Positions 34,080 to 46,599 of a DNA stretch of 64,000 nucleotides are shown here, piece by piece (the first letter of the stretch is position 1; every line of letters starts with the position of its first letter). The stretch is taken from contig OX104127.1 in the NCBI GenBank assembly GCA_944470555.2, positions 135,984,786 through 136,048,785 of the forward strand, given 5' to 3'. The position numbers were made by a program, and so were the translations under genes. Under the pieces are notes generated by a model. The model worked only from the letters and a program-made list of their open reading frames with translations. It made no database searches and was not told the DNA's origin. The stretch comes from Heterobilharzia americana (lineage: Eukaryota; Platyhelminthes; Trematoda; Strigeidida; Schistosomatidae).

Positions 34080-34660
34080 TTATGGAGTAGTAATAGGTTT
34101 CTTCCTTGGCTTTCTACTTGCATACTGATTCATGACAAACTTGGAGAAGACCGCAATGAATTAGACAACTGAAGTGTTTTATTTACGTATATGATACATG
34201 AATGAGACATTCCTCAACCACGATGAAAACCATAATTCAACAAAGTTCAGTTTGGAATTCAATGTGAACGACGAGTTTCACTTTCTGAATGTTGTTCTGA
34301 GAAAAGGATGAGACTGATTTATAGAAAGCCAACAGTGAGTGAACAATATAATATACTTTCAGAGTTGGATACTAATGAAAAAGAAGAGAAATTTATTGCA
34401 ATTATCTTCGAGAATCTGATGAACCTGCGTGAAAGACATGGTTGATGAGAAACTAGAAAGACTCCAACAAAATATTTACCCTTGCAAATTTGTTAAGAAG
34501 CCAGAACAATGTGCCACCTAACTTACTACAGTTCCAAAGATGAACTTATTGATGAATGTTGACTTCAAATGTAATACTGCATCAGAATTCCTGTAGGGCA
34601 GATTTTCTGTATATTGAACAAAGTTATTTTTTTCTTTTTTCATATTGTCTTCGTGGTTAA
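34080..34660 (+). mobile_element. probable Penelope-like RT fragment
   Basis: Reads KFSLEFNVNDEFHFLNVVLR, then, after a frame change, MRLIYRKPTVSEQY. The order (FTME..N..LPFLDV.V.R..., then .YRKPT...QY) is that of the Penelope RT palm-to-thumb region. Later sequence is too eroded to follow. Confidence 0.5.
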
Positions 34661-35345
34661 AAACTGGCACATGGACAAGGACAAGCTGTTCATTTCAGCC
34701 ACAAGTTTATTTTCTCCTTGAAAGTTAGATACATTTACAGAACGAATACCACCTTTTTGTAAACTCGTTTCCTGTTTGTTTGTTGAGATGAACACGTAAA
34801 TAAAGTAGTAATTTGATACTCAAACAGTTGATTGATTGCAAACACAGTTTCACTGAAGTAATCGCCTGCGCTTGTCTACAAAGTCAAGGCAAACAGCCTG
34901 GAATACGTATGGTTTCATAAGTTGTGCTTGAAGAAGGTAACGATGATTTACCGATTCATTTCTGAGCTCTGCTTATAAAACAAGCATATACAATCTTTTT
35001 TTAATAGTAAAAATAATGATGGTAATAATAGCTTTATTACAAACAATATGTTTGATGCAGTATAGAATTCTCAAATTCACCTCCAAAAAAATATTTTCAA
35101 CCAAAGTGGTATCTACATTTGAATGATGTTCATACTAGCAGCATAAGAAGTTATAATGTGAAGTAACCATGTTTGTGCTGGATTAGCCTACAGTGTTTAG
35201 CGGTGGTGGAAGAAGAATATACTGTTCGAGGTGGGTATCTTAAGAAAAGAAATACGATGCGTTTTCTTGCATTCAAAAGTCCATTTCCGTCTAATATGAC
35301 ATTCCTTCTTCGTTTTGTCATTACTTCGAAAAACAACTACTGCAG

Positions 35346-35457
35346 AACATTTTAAAAATCTGCAAGAGTACGTGATACATCTTGAGGACATAACTGACAG
35401 ATTAAAACAAACTAAAAGCGAGGAATTTGATATGATATATAGTAGCTCAAAGTTCAA
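35346..35457 (+). CDS. candidate exon, receptor tyrosine phosphatase juxtamembrane region
   Basis: Acceptor ctactgcag ends at 35345 and a donor GTAGGT starts at 35458. Reading in the only open phase gives HFKNLQEYVIHL, then RLKQTKSEEFDMIYSSSKF. Receptor protein tyrosine phosphatases carry a matching stretch just before the catalytic domain: an H-F..h...L helix followed by F..EFE.l. The exon ends two bases into a codon, and the next candidate exon (37075-37108) starts with the one base needed, so the frame stays open across the junction. If correct, the gene removes phosphate from tyrosine at the inner face of the membrane. The catalytic exons (KNRY, WPDHG, HCSAG) are not seen in the window, so this is a hypothesis from a short match. 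Confidence 0.4.
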
Positions 35458-35459
35458 GT

Positions 35460-37070
35460 AGGTCGCTGCCTTGTCTGTAGCTTGTCATTAGCCCGCTTCC
35501 ACTTATTCTAGTAGTTTCATTATTATTAATTCTTCTACAACTGGAGGTCAAACAATTCGATCCAGTAAAACGAGGGGGACTTACAAGTATATCAATAAAT
35601 TGTAATTATCCCTTTCAAAATCCTACCTGTTTCTTTCTTCATTTTTTTTTAACTTGTCAAATAAGCACATAACTATCACATTAATCGCACTGTAAATGAC
35701 TGTGCAACCTTTATTTGAATCTACAAATTATTTTTATTCACTTATCTAGTATCATGCTATTGATTTATTTTGTACTTAGTACAGCTTGAAATGTTGAAGC
35801 TGTTACAACATTGGTAAATGGAAATCATTAACTTAATGTCTACATGAAGGGAAATGCAGTACTGGTTTCGGTGATAGGATTTTAAAAACAAAGTTCCACA
35901 CGAAATGAAGTTTAACACAGAAATATTTATTTCACTCAAGTCTGGAAAGGATGAATTTACAAAATATAAGTGAATTAATAACAATGAGAAATCGGTATGG
36001 ATGCGAAACATTTTTCTACAGACATTTAAATATACTTGTAATATGTGAAAAACATTGACTAAAGTTTACAAATTGGTGTTTAAGGCTAATTATGATCAAG
36101 TTTGTTTGTTCACTCTATAGGTGTTCAATGTACAAGGGTTTACTGCATAGCCTGTTTCAAACAGCGACATGGTGTTTTCTTCTACATTGGTCTAGAACTG
36201 CAGAATAGTTCAACTATCAAGTGAAGGACTATGAAGACCAAATAAAGTTATACTAAATGCCAAGAATTATTTTTAGCTTACGTTGCAGTCACGGTAGAAT
36301 AGAGTGACATAAGAATCAAGCATCAAACCGGTACTTTTCATTTCTGAAATAAACAAATCATTAAAATCATTGTACTTCCTTATCTGTATTGTTCAACTTA
36401 TTAAGGTGTACAATACATTTTTCGTATATTCTGATATTAAATTTCATTCAGGTTGTATGAATTAACAAACATAAAGTTGTAAATTCATATAACTTTGCTC
36501 CTAATTCCCGTTTTCGCCTGATTAGATCAACTTACAATTCTGTTTACCGTCAGTTGAACCAGCTTATTTCGTGTTGTCCTGTTTCTCTTATTATACTTCA
36601 CAGTAAAATGTTTTTTACGTTCAATTGTTATGATAACATTTAGTTTACTAATCATAACATCATCTACCTATACGATTGTTTATTTACATCCTTATTTCAA
36701 GGTTGCTAACAAACGAAGGTCAATTAGTATGCATAATTTGTTTTAGTGCATCTCTTCAAAATGCTATTTATTTAAACAAAATGGAAAAGGAACACAATTC
36801 GATAAATTTTGTTTTGAATAAATCAATATCACTGAACTTTATACTCATCTGTATTTTTCTAAATCTTACAATACTGTTATGTAACTTTTTGAGTACAGAA
36901 TTAAATCTGTGTTAAGTTAATCCATTTGACTAAATATTTATAGTCTATGCATAAGTTAGTATGTACAATGAACCTATATATCATTATAATTAAGATTTTA
37001 AAATGACTTCAAATCATTCTTTATGCATATTTTCATTATTCTGAATGATTCCTAACATTATAAATCCTTC
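35460..37070. other. presumed intron between candidate phosphatase exons
   Basis: Very AT-rich, without recognised repeats. A frame at 36676-36915 is open but Ile/Leu/Asn-rich, as expected from base composition. Confidence 0.4.
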
Positions 37071-37074
37071 TTAG

Positions 37075-37108
37075 GAATTGTCCTTATGCGAACTTGACAG
37101 ACGCAGAG
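37075..37108 (+). CDS. candidate short exon following 35346-35457
   Basis: This is a 34-base segment between acceptor ccttcttag (ending 37074) and donor GTTAGT (starting 37109). Joined to the previous candidate exon it reads KNCPYANLTDAE without a stop and ends in phase 0. In R3-type receptor phosphatases the stretch between EEFE.L and NR.KNRY has the form ..PKYAAEL.EN, which fits PYANLTDAE. Very short exons occur at this position in animal receptor phosphatase genes. On its own a 34-base segment with splice-like ends proves little; the matching phase and position are the support. Confidence 0.3.
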
Positions 37109-37774
37109 GTTAGTCACTTTAATTCTTCCTAATTGTAATAAACCCACGAATTCAAGAGCAAGAAAGAACACAGGATAGTAGTCAAGTAGGAATGGTATAT
37201 TAGACAGACCGTACCAAAATACCGATATGTTTCGACTAACTAGCTAAAGGATTGCTAGTTAGTCGAAAACGTGCCAAACTTTGGAGGTCAGCATCAATGC
37301 TGAATTTGGTTGAATTCTAGGCTAATAATTTTGGGGGAATTTTTGCCACTAAGCATACACCAGGCCATCGGGTGAATCGTGTTTCAGCCTGTGAATAGAT
37401 CATAAAAACCTGTAGTTACATAAAATAATCTTCAGTAAAACAAAAAACACTCGTGAAAACAATGAAGCAGCGTAAAACTGAGATAGAAATACAAACATAA
37501 CATAAAAGGCGGCAAAACCCGTAAATGAACATAAATCGCAGACTTAATATGTGACACAAATACACTAAAGCTGGACAACTAACATAATAACTTGCATAAC
37601 GTCTACAATAAGCATAAACATCCCTTTAACAACGAAAATGTGACAAGAAGCTGGACAACAAAGCAACATGCTGAACTCACTTGAGTCTATATTAGCCTTT
37701 TTGTGCTCGTAGATTAACCAGTCACACCAGTCGCCAGCACAAAAATTTAAAAGCCACCATAACAACTGAAGAGA

Positions 37775-37880
37775 TAATTATTTTGTTTTATAAAAAATTA
37801 CCATCACAGACGAAATGTAGGAACCTGATTGGTTATTTCAGCAGTTATTTGGGTGGCCTTTAAAGTTACTCCCAAAGTCA
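37775..37880. repeat. MITE-like element, right half
   Basis: Inner ttataaaaaattaccat and terminal gggtggcctttaaagttac arm of the same family; left arm not present. Confidence 0.65.
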
Positions 37881-38225
37881 TCCGGTTTGTCTGGATTCAT
37901 AATTTAAAAAGATCTGGAGTGAAGTAAGAAAACCTAATCAGTCGGCTAGTATAACAAAAAATCGACATTTATACATCTTAAATTCACGTGATAGCTGAGT
38001 GAAACTCTGGTTGAGGAAAGTGCGATCAAAACCTGAATAGCAGTTGATCTCATAAGTTGATCAATAAAGCTATTGACCAGATAACTGAAAATTATTGAAT
38101 AGAATCCTGCAGTAATAGAGGTTCTGGATTTCCATTACTAGCTTATAAAGATTTATGGTCAAAGTATAAAAGTAATCTAATGGATACGAGTATTATAACA
38201 CAAGTTGTGTCTAACTGTCAAAAGT

Positions 38226-38453
38226 TTAACGGTTAATATTCAATTTATCCCGCTTGAAAACATTTCCTACCATGGACCGAAATTCTATGAAGGTGTTATC
38301 AAAAGCCATGGCTATCTGTCCGTCCCGTCTTAAATTTATTGACCTGTTTAAACACTTGTTAGTTGTTTCAGAAATTTGACTTGGAAGTTTCATCGTACAA
38401 TGTCCACGTGGAAAGCTACTAGAATTACTTTCATCAACTTGAAAGATAATCAT
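38226..38453 (-). other. open frame of unknown nature
   Basis: On the minus strand an open stretch reads DESNSSSFPRGHC, TNKCLNRSINLRRDGQ and FRSMVGNVFKRDKLNINR before a TAA. It is preceded by ttatctttcaag, which could be an acceptor, and has an internal GTAGGA that could be a donor. Codon use looks more coding-like than the surrounding AT-rich DNA, and it is not part of any repeat recognised here. No domain is recognised. It lies on the strand opposite the candidate phosphatase exons, so it would be a separate gene or chance. Confidence 0.2.
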
Positions 38454-38859
38454 GTAAATATTTCAGCTTATTAGGCTATGTTTATCAGTAAGAAATGCAA
38501 CTTTTACCAGACAAATTATCTGTCATCTAAATACAATAAATAACAATATTTATTGATTTCTAGAAATTCACTTTACTACTTCAAAGTATGCTTTACATAT
38601 TATTTGATTGTGTGACTATTGTTTATTTGTCAAATAATTTATGACAGTGTATTATTTTCGAAGATGATAGCAGTAAATATCTTGAACCAATCAGCATTCA
38701 GAAAAACAAAATAACCAGTGTATCGAGTGGTTCCTTGAATAAAACGTTTTTTTTTATTCCATCCTAATGATGTATGCATTATAACGTAAGTATAAACATT
38801 GGACCAATTCACCATGAAGTAAGTTGGATCAGTAGCAGATACTAGGAGTTTTCATCCAC

Positions 38860-39956
38860 ATTATTATATTTACATTATTATTTTTCCCCTTCAGTTTCTA
38901 ATGGAACATAAGGCTTCAGTAGCATATCGGCATTTCATTCTCTTCTCTCCAGTCTTTCTAATCTAGTGCCACGACTGCCCACAAACTTTCAGTTCTTCCT
39001 CACATGATCTCCTCCATGTCACCCTCGCCTCAAACGCCCAAATCGGCGTTTCCCTTTTGGATTCAACTCGAGGCCCTGGTGAGTGATGTCCTCAATCGGC
39101 CATCTCAGTGTATGCCCAATCCAATCCATCTCCACTTTCTTTTTCTGCATATTTGTTGGGTGATAGGATCTCGGTAGATTCGTTGCCAGAGTTCCTTGTT
39201 CCTTATTATTTCTGGCCATCTGATCGATCTTCTGTATCGAGTGAGTGTAGGCGGCAGCTGTAGATGAATATTTGTAGTTTGTTGGAAGTGCTTTCCGTGA
39301 TGCGCCAAGTTTCTGAACCATCGCAGAAGCACTGACTTGATATTGGTGTTGAAAATCCGGATCCGGATGTTGTTCACGCTTTATGCTGAGTGCAGCGCAG
39401 TGCAGTGCAGTAGATCTCCACACTGATTTCAGATTAATGCAGGAAGGCCTGTCTTGCTGTCTTTTCAATCCCGGATGGCGCTGACATCCTCATGTGTGCT
39501 GCTCCCTGTAGTTGAAACGATGCTGCCTATGTAGATGATTAGGTGAGAGAGACTACTTCCTTCAGGTTTCTTCCATTGATGGTGATTGGAGCTTGTTGTT
39601 GATGCTGTTGTTGGTTGAATATCTTCATCACCTTAGTCTTTTCTTCATTCACTTGAAGGAAGTTTCGTCTTTGTTTCCCCACTCTGCCTCTTCTGTCAAC
39701 TTGTTAGTTTTTGCCTGTAGATCTTCGAGTTTGTGTGAAATTAGATGCAAGTCATCAGTGAAATCCATACTTCTAAGGTTTTTCCATCGGTCAAACAGCG
39801 TATGTCCATCTTCTCGTCCTCATGGATGCTGCATGATCCAGTCCACCACCATCAGAAAGGTGATCGGTGCTAGTAGGCAACCTTGTCTTACTCCTATCTT
39901 CACTTCAAAGGCATCACTGGGCTTTCCATTGTGGATCACTTGGCATATGGCGAGGT
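38860..39956 (-). mobile_element. RTE-clade copy, 5'-truncated, with imperfect target-site duplication
   Basis: About 1.1 kb covering the C-terminal domain and part of RT. The 3' end resembles the copy at 28868 very closely (same gcagtgcagtgcagtag run at 39396). The flanks ttttcatccac (38849-38859) and ttttcattcac (39957-39967) differ at one base and fit a target-site duplication. Frames broken. Confidence 0.87.
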
Positions 39957-40447
39957 TTTTCATTCACGTACACACAACCGATGAAGTGTTCACCTACTCC
40001 CCTTTCTAGGATTAGTTGAATATAATCCTGTTCCAAAAGACACTAAAAAATGGGTGAAAATATGGCAAGCATGCAACTAAATGTCTGAAATGCGTTTCTT
40101 ATCGTTCATATTTAAGACCATACAGAAACACTAGTTTTCAATAAAATTCAGTTTAAGGATATGTTACTGAGTGGTTGACTGCATCGACCACTGTACTTGT
40201 TTTCAAAACCATTAACACTATTATTATTACTACTTCCATCAGGAATTTTTTCTGCTGAAATGATCAACCTTGACATTGATGCTAACGACTTGTCTGGTAT
40301 TCACCACCCAATTTCGTCTAAGATTTCACAAAATATATGCAATTGTCTACCAAGTGGTGACTTTACCGTGCAGTTTGCTAAAATTAGACTTGAATGCTTT
40401 TGTGTGAAAATCTGACTATTCTTTTTTAGCCCATAAACAATCTTTCT

Positions 40448-42790
40448 AAAGTCCATCCATCCAAATCAACATACGATCAGGCATTACTGCATAAATGGTC
40501 CAACTTGCCACACCTCAGATCACCACATCAAGCAAAAAAGCAGTGAAGTGGAAAATGAAAAAAAGAAAACTCAATCAAAAGAAACACGAAATATTTAAAT
40601 AGAGAAAGGAAGAATGAGAAAATGGTGAGATTCGGTATAACTTAGCTAAGATGAGGATGATATGTGTATACATTTGCACCACTGCCATCAACTCTCAGCC
40701 ACATCACCTAGAATCAGTCTCCAACAACTGGTTCCTCTTGTCAAACGGACCCCAACCACCTAGTCTGCATCACCCCACATGGTTCAAACCAACAGTCAAA
40801 CACTTCATATATTGATGCCATGTTTTAGTCTGGCCACCTTGGGCCTTTTACCAGCCTGAACCCACTTCGGCCAACATTGTGTGACGAGGTAGATGGCAAC
40901 TGGACATACGTAACACATACACCAACCAGCCATCTCATTCGAAGAAGGTTCACAACCACATCAACTCACTTACCTCTTCTACCTAAAACTCTACACCTGA
41001 TGTCTGCGTTACTCACGTGGTGACACCACGGAATACGGTGGCCTATACTACGAAGGCAACGGTGGTCAAACACCTGAAGCCAGCCTTCTCATGTCTTCCA
41101 CCTTCAATCACCATGTTTCACAGCCATACATTAGAACAGAGCGAACTGTTGTGCAGTACACGTGACCCTTAATAGACACTTGGATGTCACGGCGGCGCCA
41201 CAGGTGGCATAAGTTGGCGAAAGCCAGTTGAGCCTTTTCTATTCCTGCAGAGATTTCATCGGCCACTGAGCCACCAGGATAGGGCTGATCCTACTTCCCA
41301 GATAAGTGAAGTAGTCGACACACTCAACCACTTCACTCTCCATTGTTAGCCGTGGTGGGACACCGTTGAAGACCAATCGTGGAGCAGCAATTTGCATTTG
41401 GGTGGTGAGAAACGCATCCCAAACATTCCTAAATTGCCACTCAACGTGTTCAGAAGACTCTGCATCTTGTCGGCCTCTTCATCTAACAGGACTATGTCAC
41501 CTGGATATTCTAGGTCTAACGAAAATTCTCCTGCGATTAGGTCAACGTCTGTGTAAGCTGGTGACGAGAGGGAGACTTCCATGAGAATATCTATGATGAA
41601 ATTTAATAAGAATGGATACAGTAGATAGTCTTGACGGACACCGTTCGATAAGCATAGCTCTCTGGACGTCTCACCATAGTCTTCAACATCCCCACAAGCG
41701 TTCGAGTAGAGAGCCTTCAATTAGGTGATGTACTTACTCGACACGTCTTTCAGTGAGAGACATTACCATAAGACTTCTGGATCAACGGAGTCGAATGCTG
41801 CCTTCAAGTCGAGAAATACAGCTACTGTCGGGGGTTGGTTAGCGTGTCTGTGTTCCGAAACCTGGCGCAGTGTGAATATTTGGTCGATACACCAGCGGCC
41901 ATGTCTAAAGCCTGCTTGGTTTTCTCGGACTTGCTGTTTCTGAGCCCCGTTCAGGCGTCGAAGAATTTTAGAACCTAGGATCTTAGACACTGTGTTCGTC
42001 AGGCTGATTCCACTGTGATTATCACAAGAGGACTTCTTGCCTCTGTTGAAGACCGGGATAATCAGCGATTTATACCAGTGAGAGGGGATCGTATTTGATT
42101 CGCATATACTGGGTAATACTTCTGTTAATCTGACTAAGGGCACTCTACCACCATTCTTGTATACCTCAGGAGTTAGTTCATGTGATCTTGCCGCCTTTCC
42201 TCGTTTCAGTTTATCTACAGCTTTCTGGATTTCCGCTAGTCTGGTGGGTCTATTTCAATGTTGCATTCATAGATCCAACTGAATGGCGGGCAACGCAATG
42301 GTGTCTGGAGGTCAGTTAAACTGTTCCTCAAAGTGTTCTGCCATCGTTCCAGTCGTCTCCTTTGCGAGTGAATCGCAGATCCGTCCTTCTCTGCTATAGC
42401 CTCACTAACCACAGTTGACCTTCTCCGCCCAGTTTCCTTATTAAGTCTAAATAACTGTCTACTGTCACCAATCGCCTCTGCCTTTCCCATCTCTCTAGCC
42501 TTCACTGCCCACCACTGTTTGCGGTCGTTGCGTAGACTTTTTCTCAATCTACTTTTAAGTTGCGCTTGCTCTTCATTGTACTCAGAGCCTGCAGGACTGC
42601 GTTCACGTGCATCCATTGGTTCGGAAGAGGCTGCTGATATCCGTTGACTCTTTTTAGTCACTATTTTGGAGTCGGCTACAGTCTTCAGCTCTGTTTTTGC
42701 GGCAGGCTGGAGATGGCACCTAGCTTCTTCTGGATGAGTGATAGTCTTCTGTTCCGATAACTGCCTAGTCAAAATGTACATGAAATAAAG
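40448..42790 (-). mobile_element. CR1-clade (SR1-like) non-LTR element, 5'-truncated
   Basis: About 2.3 kb on the minus strand. Order: a region between endonuclease and RT (42781-42236, with RKQWWAVKAREM and LFRLNKETGRRR), RT motifs (42143-41346), a C-terminal domain (to about 40700), and a 3' end with ccatccatcc (reverse of ggatggatgg). The + copy at 11660-12475 matches its 3' half closely. RT is broken by a frame change between 41763 and 41720 and by a changed motif C. Confidence 0.9.
41346..42143 (-). pseudogene. CR1-like reverse transcriptase, broken
   Basis: The first half reads IPSHWYKSLIIPVFNRGKKS, ENQAGFRHGRWCIDQIFTLR and motif A VFLDLKAAFDSVDPEVLW. After a frame change the second half reads GVRQDYLLYPFLLNFIIDIL (motif B; CR1 relatives have GVRQGCPLSP) and LEYPGDIVLLDEEADKMQ (motif C; relatives have YADD, so the first catalytic Asp is lost). 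FGMRFSPPKCKLLLHDW follows, typical of this clade. Not functional. Confidence 0.9.
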
Positions 42791-42794
42791 AGTT

Positions 42795-45700
42795 GTGAGG
42801 TATTCCTCTGGCGTATGTAAGATTCAACATCTCCTAGAATGAAACAATACCTTCACTTCTCTTAAAAAATATAAGCCAGGTTACAACTAAGTCTGATATC
42901 ATATATACTGTGAATATATCCATCAACTTAGGCATTTATGTAAGATGCTACTATTGTGTAAACTGTTTTTCGAACAAGTGTCTGGCTGACTCTAAGGTAA
43001 ATTTCCATTTAAAAACTGCATGGAGCTTTTATAAGTGTTTGTACTAACAGTAAATGGTAATCATCTACAAACTGATCTACACTGAGGAATCCAACTAACT
43101 CATGAAGTATGGAACTACTCATGAAGTGTTATCTTGCACGGAAGTTTCCATGAGGCATGGGATAGTTGAAGTGCTTTAGAAACTTGATTTAAAAAATCTC
43201 TACTACTCCATCAAACTGTGGGACTGATGAATTGATAAGCAGTTTCATGATTTCCTTGAAATTTATCTTCTCAACATGGTATATGATTGAATTTTTCGAA
43301 CTGTAAATGAACTGTATATAATCTAAGTACTCTATGGCATATAAATGATATGATTTTTTTTTCTCCAATACCTTGTTAACAACTAAGCTGACCTTTTATT
43401 TTGTTTCACAGCCAGAACGTCTTTAAGATGTAATTGATTACAAGTTTTTCAGTTACAGAAATACAATTTTCTAACGACCATATAGAAAAATATCTAAATA
43501 CATAAGGCACTTTATTCTATCTTGTGGTACACTACTTAACAATAAAAAGTAGCACAAATAAAAGTCAAATATTTTCGAGTGCGAAAGTATGTTAGAGTTT
43601 TTTTAAAATAAGTTAGAAATAAATCTCTTTACTTAACAGTCCTTGTAAGAAAAATAACTAAAATTAGCAAAAGACGTTAATGCTTCTTGTACTATTGAGC
43701 TTCTGAATATCCCTAATTTGTTCAAATAAATACAGGAAAAATAACTTTACAGAATACGAATGATCCGTTATGTTTCGTTCCATTCTCTTCACCTGTTTGA
43801 AAAACTAATTGTGTAAAATTCCACTGCAAATATCAACATACTTGAATACTGGTTAGTAAGGCGTTTATAACCTCCATGAAGTGAGTCAGAGGCCACTGAA
43901 ATGAGAAGGTCAAAAACTGAGCCATGTATTCAGTTGGAGCCAGCCATCAACTACCTTGTTAACAATGCAAGCAACTCAACCTCGGTTTTATCTTTCTTTT
44001 GTGTTAACTGCTATCAGAACCGATTGGGTTTAATTCAGTTATCGTCTTTCTTCCCTGTTGCGATTGTAAGTATGTCTGTTACAGACATCATTCTACAACT
44101 GTCGTTTCAATTAACTGTAAAACTACGTCGAAAATCTATTCAGTAATACCACGCTACAAAACTGCTTTGCAAACAATTTCACTACTAGGTAATGATTGCA
44201 TCAATGTCCAGATTTCAAGAATGCTGACATCTTTAATACGAAATCCATTACTGCTCACAAATCTTAGTATAGCTCTTGTCAGAATTTGTTTAAGATCATT
44301 TTCCGTCCAAGATACTTCGATAAATAACTGAATAACTCAGTGAAATCATCACCGGCCAACAGTGAAGAAGGTCACATACATAAAAGTCAAATGTTGTATG
44401 AATTTTTTTCAAGATAATCAGAAAGCATGTAAACCAGGTCTGAAGCATCCTGTCAATTGCTTCTGTTTATTCTGGCATCCATAATTCTACAGGGGACTCA
44501 GGTCAATAAATAATTGTTGACAAGTACTTCATATTGTCAGTTTTATATTGAACTCATAACTTCAGGTTTGTTTAAATGTCCTGACGTAGAATATTCTATC
44601 TCCCCGCTGGTTTCGACACAGTTCATTTATTATCAATACAGCAACACAGTTTATATTATATGTTATCTCCTATTTTCACACTGTATTATGCTATTGGATC
44701 AACAGTGTTTGGGATAGTAAGAAAAGGGACGGTTTTTCAGGAACTTTATTGGGAAAACTGGAGTCAGACACAACCTCGACGAATTCAATGACTAAATTGA
44801 CAGCTTGATCTCCTTGGTTTGGTTAGAATTTAAAGACTAATTATTCCAAAATCATGCCAAAATCCAATCACTTTAAGTGACATTCTTGTCATTTCTGACT
44901 TAGAAGCTGGGGACCGAAGAGTCAGTAAAATGTTCATAAGAGAAGCGTTACACTATTTTCAATGGAATCATTAGTTTTTACCATAAAAGTATATCTTCCT
45001 ACACTGTCTGAGTTCAACTTTGTTGGGAATATATTTTTGAGTGAATACAATTTCTTGATAAGCTTTGTTTGTTAAAATACTTTTTAATTGTTGTCGCCAA
45101 AAGCGATGGACAACGCTTCATATTCTAAAATTAAATGGCTAATTTCATGAATCAGTTAGATGTGTTCTTAGTTGTAATCTCTTAGTCGGTTAAACGATTT
45201 TAGTGAGTGCTTGTTTACCGACTCAATAGCTGATTACAATAATCGTGCATCGTCAGTGAGTGAGTGAGTGAGTGAGTGAGAGTGCATTTAAGTCACAGCC
45301 ACTTCATGATGGAATACAATTATGGTTTCCTGAGTATTCACTGAACTACTTCAGTGACTTAACTCTTTGTAATAAGTTGGAATGATTTCGAATGATGAGT
45401 GGTTGTGTAACCAGCGTACTTAACAAAAAGAAGCCTAATAAATTCCCAACTCATGTGTTTCAGTACTGTTAATTATTCCTGTGTGATCAGTCAGATGTAC
45501 ACTAAGACAACGATGATGAGGAAGAGTATTTTTGATTACTAAACTCAGCGATTGGCTGGATAGAGACAATCCTAAGGACAAAATATTTAATAAGCTGAAG
45601 AAATAGTCTCCTGTCATAAATTCTTGGAGTGAATCCAACTAAGTGAAGTAAAGCACTGCGTTATCTCTTAAGGTGACCAGTGGTTAAATTCAATGTAATT

Positions 45701-46280
45701 CTATACTAATATATAAGACAGCCCTAGATGACTGACGCTTATTTGGGAACATATTTTCAGTAATGAACAATTCGCTTCCTCATATTTACTCAGAATTTGA
45801 GTAAAATTTTCAGTAACCAAAGTATAATAGAAATGATCAATTTGCGGACGAATTGCAAGGCAAGTTTCTCAATGAACGACAATTTTCATCCTTCTAACCA
45901 TAGAAACTTCATTTTCTTGAAAATTTTGAAAGTCTATTTCATGATCACTTTACGTTCTATAACTGAACACTGATAGTTAATTTTTCAAGGTCACTCTCAT
46001 GAATACACCAAAGGTATCTGAAGTGTCTTCTGTTTATAGCTTATTCAGTTTTCAAACTTCCCCATAAAATCCACTGTACTGATGTACACAAGTTAATTCT
46101 CAGTGATTTTTCAACAGTCGAAAACACCAGTTAGTGTACAATGTATTAACTACTAGAAATGAGATAGATTCCACCAAATTTATCGTCCGTTTTCTTCCTA
46201 CATTGACTGGCTTTAGGTAGTGTCTTTTTGATCAATATTATACGGAATTCAAGCGTAGTATTTTTCAGTTTTGAAGCTTG
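42795..46280. other. no gene recognised (3.5 kb)
   Basis: AT-rich, with a (GAGT)n run at 45255. No exon or element recognised on either strand. Confidence 0.45.
45255..45282. repeat. (GAGT)n microsatellite
   Basis: About seven tandem gagt units (gtgagtgagtgagtgagtga). Confidence 0.85.
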
Positions 46281-46284
46281 TAGG

Positions 46285-46435
46285 CATTTATCCATTGATT
46301 TCAGATTGGTATTCACCATGGGCTGACATCATTTGGAGAAATACTGGAAACCTGTTTCGTCCCAGTTTGAAACCCCTTAGCAGATAGCCCCATGACCCCG
46401 CCGGGCATGGAGCCCAGGACTTTCAGGTTCAGGGT
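46285..46435 (-). mobile_element. SINE family B, ribozyme mostly deleted
   Basis: Tail (ggctgacatcatttggagaa, plus sense) and part of the head (gggcatggagcccaggactt) remain; the ribozyme is reduced to tttcgtcccagtttgaaacc. Confidence 0.6.
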
Positions 46436-46505
46436 AGTTTTTCATAGAACAGAGAAATGTAATTGGCTATCTTAGCGGTTGCTACGGTAGCCTTTAAAAT
46501 CGATT
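46435..46505. repeat. MITE-like element, right half
   Basis: aattggctatcttagcgg followed by ctacggtagcctttaaaatc, the family's right arm. It lies at the 3' edge of the gypsy remnant. Confidence 0.6.
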
Positions 46506-46599
46506 ATCTCCTCTCGGAGTCAGCTGCTGTGACTGTTTTATTCGTACCCAGAAGAAATGATTTCAACAATAGGTCGGTTACGAATATCCTTCAGGTGTT

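Noticed and set aside
36676..36915. 79-codon membrane-protein-like frame
   Set aside because: Ile/Leu/Asn-rich composition is expected in AT-rich DNA; no domain or splice support.
39593..40009. 138-codon plus-strand open frame
   Set aside because: Antisense to the RTE copy at 38860-39956, extending a little past its end.
40197..40415. Secreted-protein-like frame starting in a Leu run
   Set aside because: No ATG at the start, a tta/tat simple repeat makes the Leu run, and no splice support or repeat-independent evidence was found.
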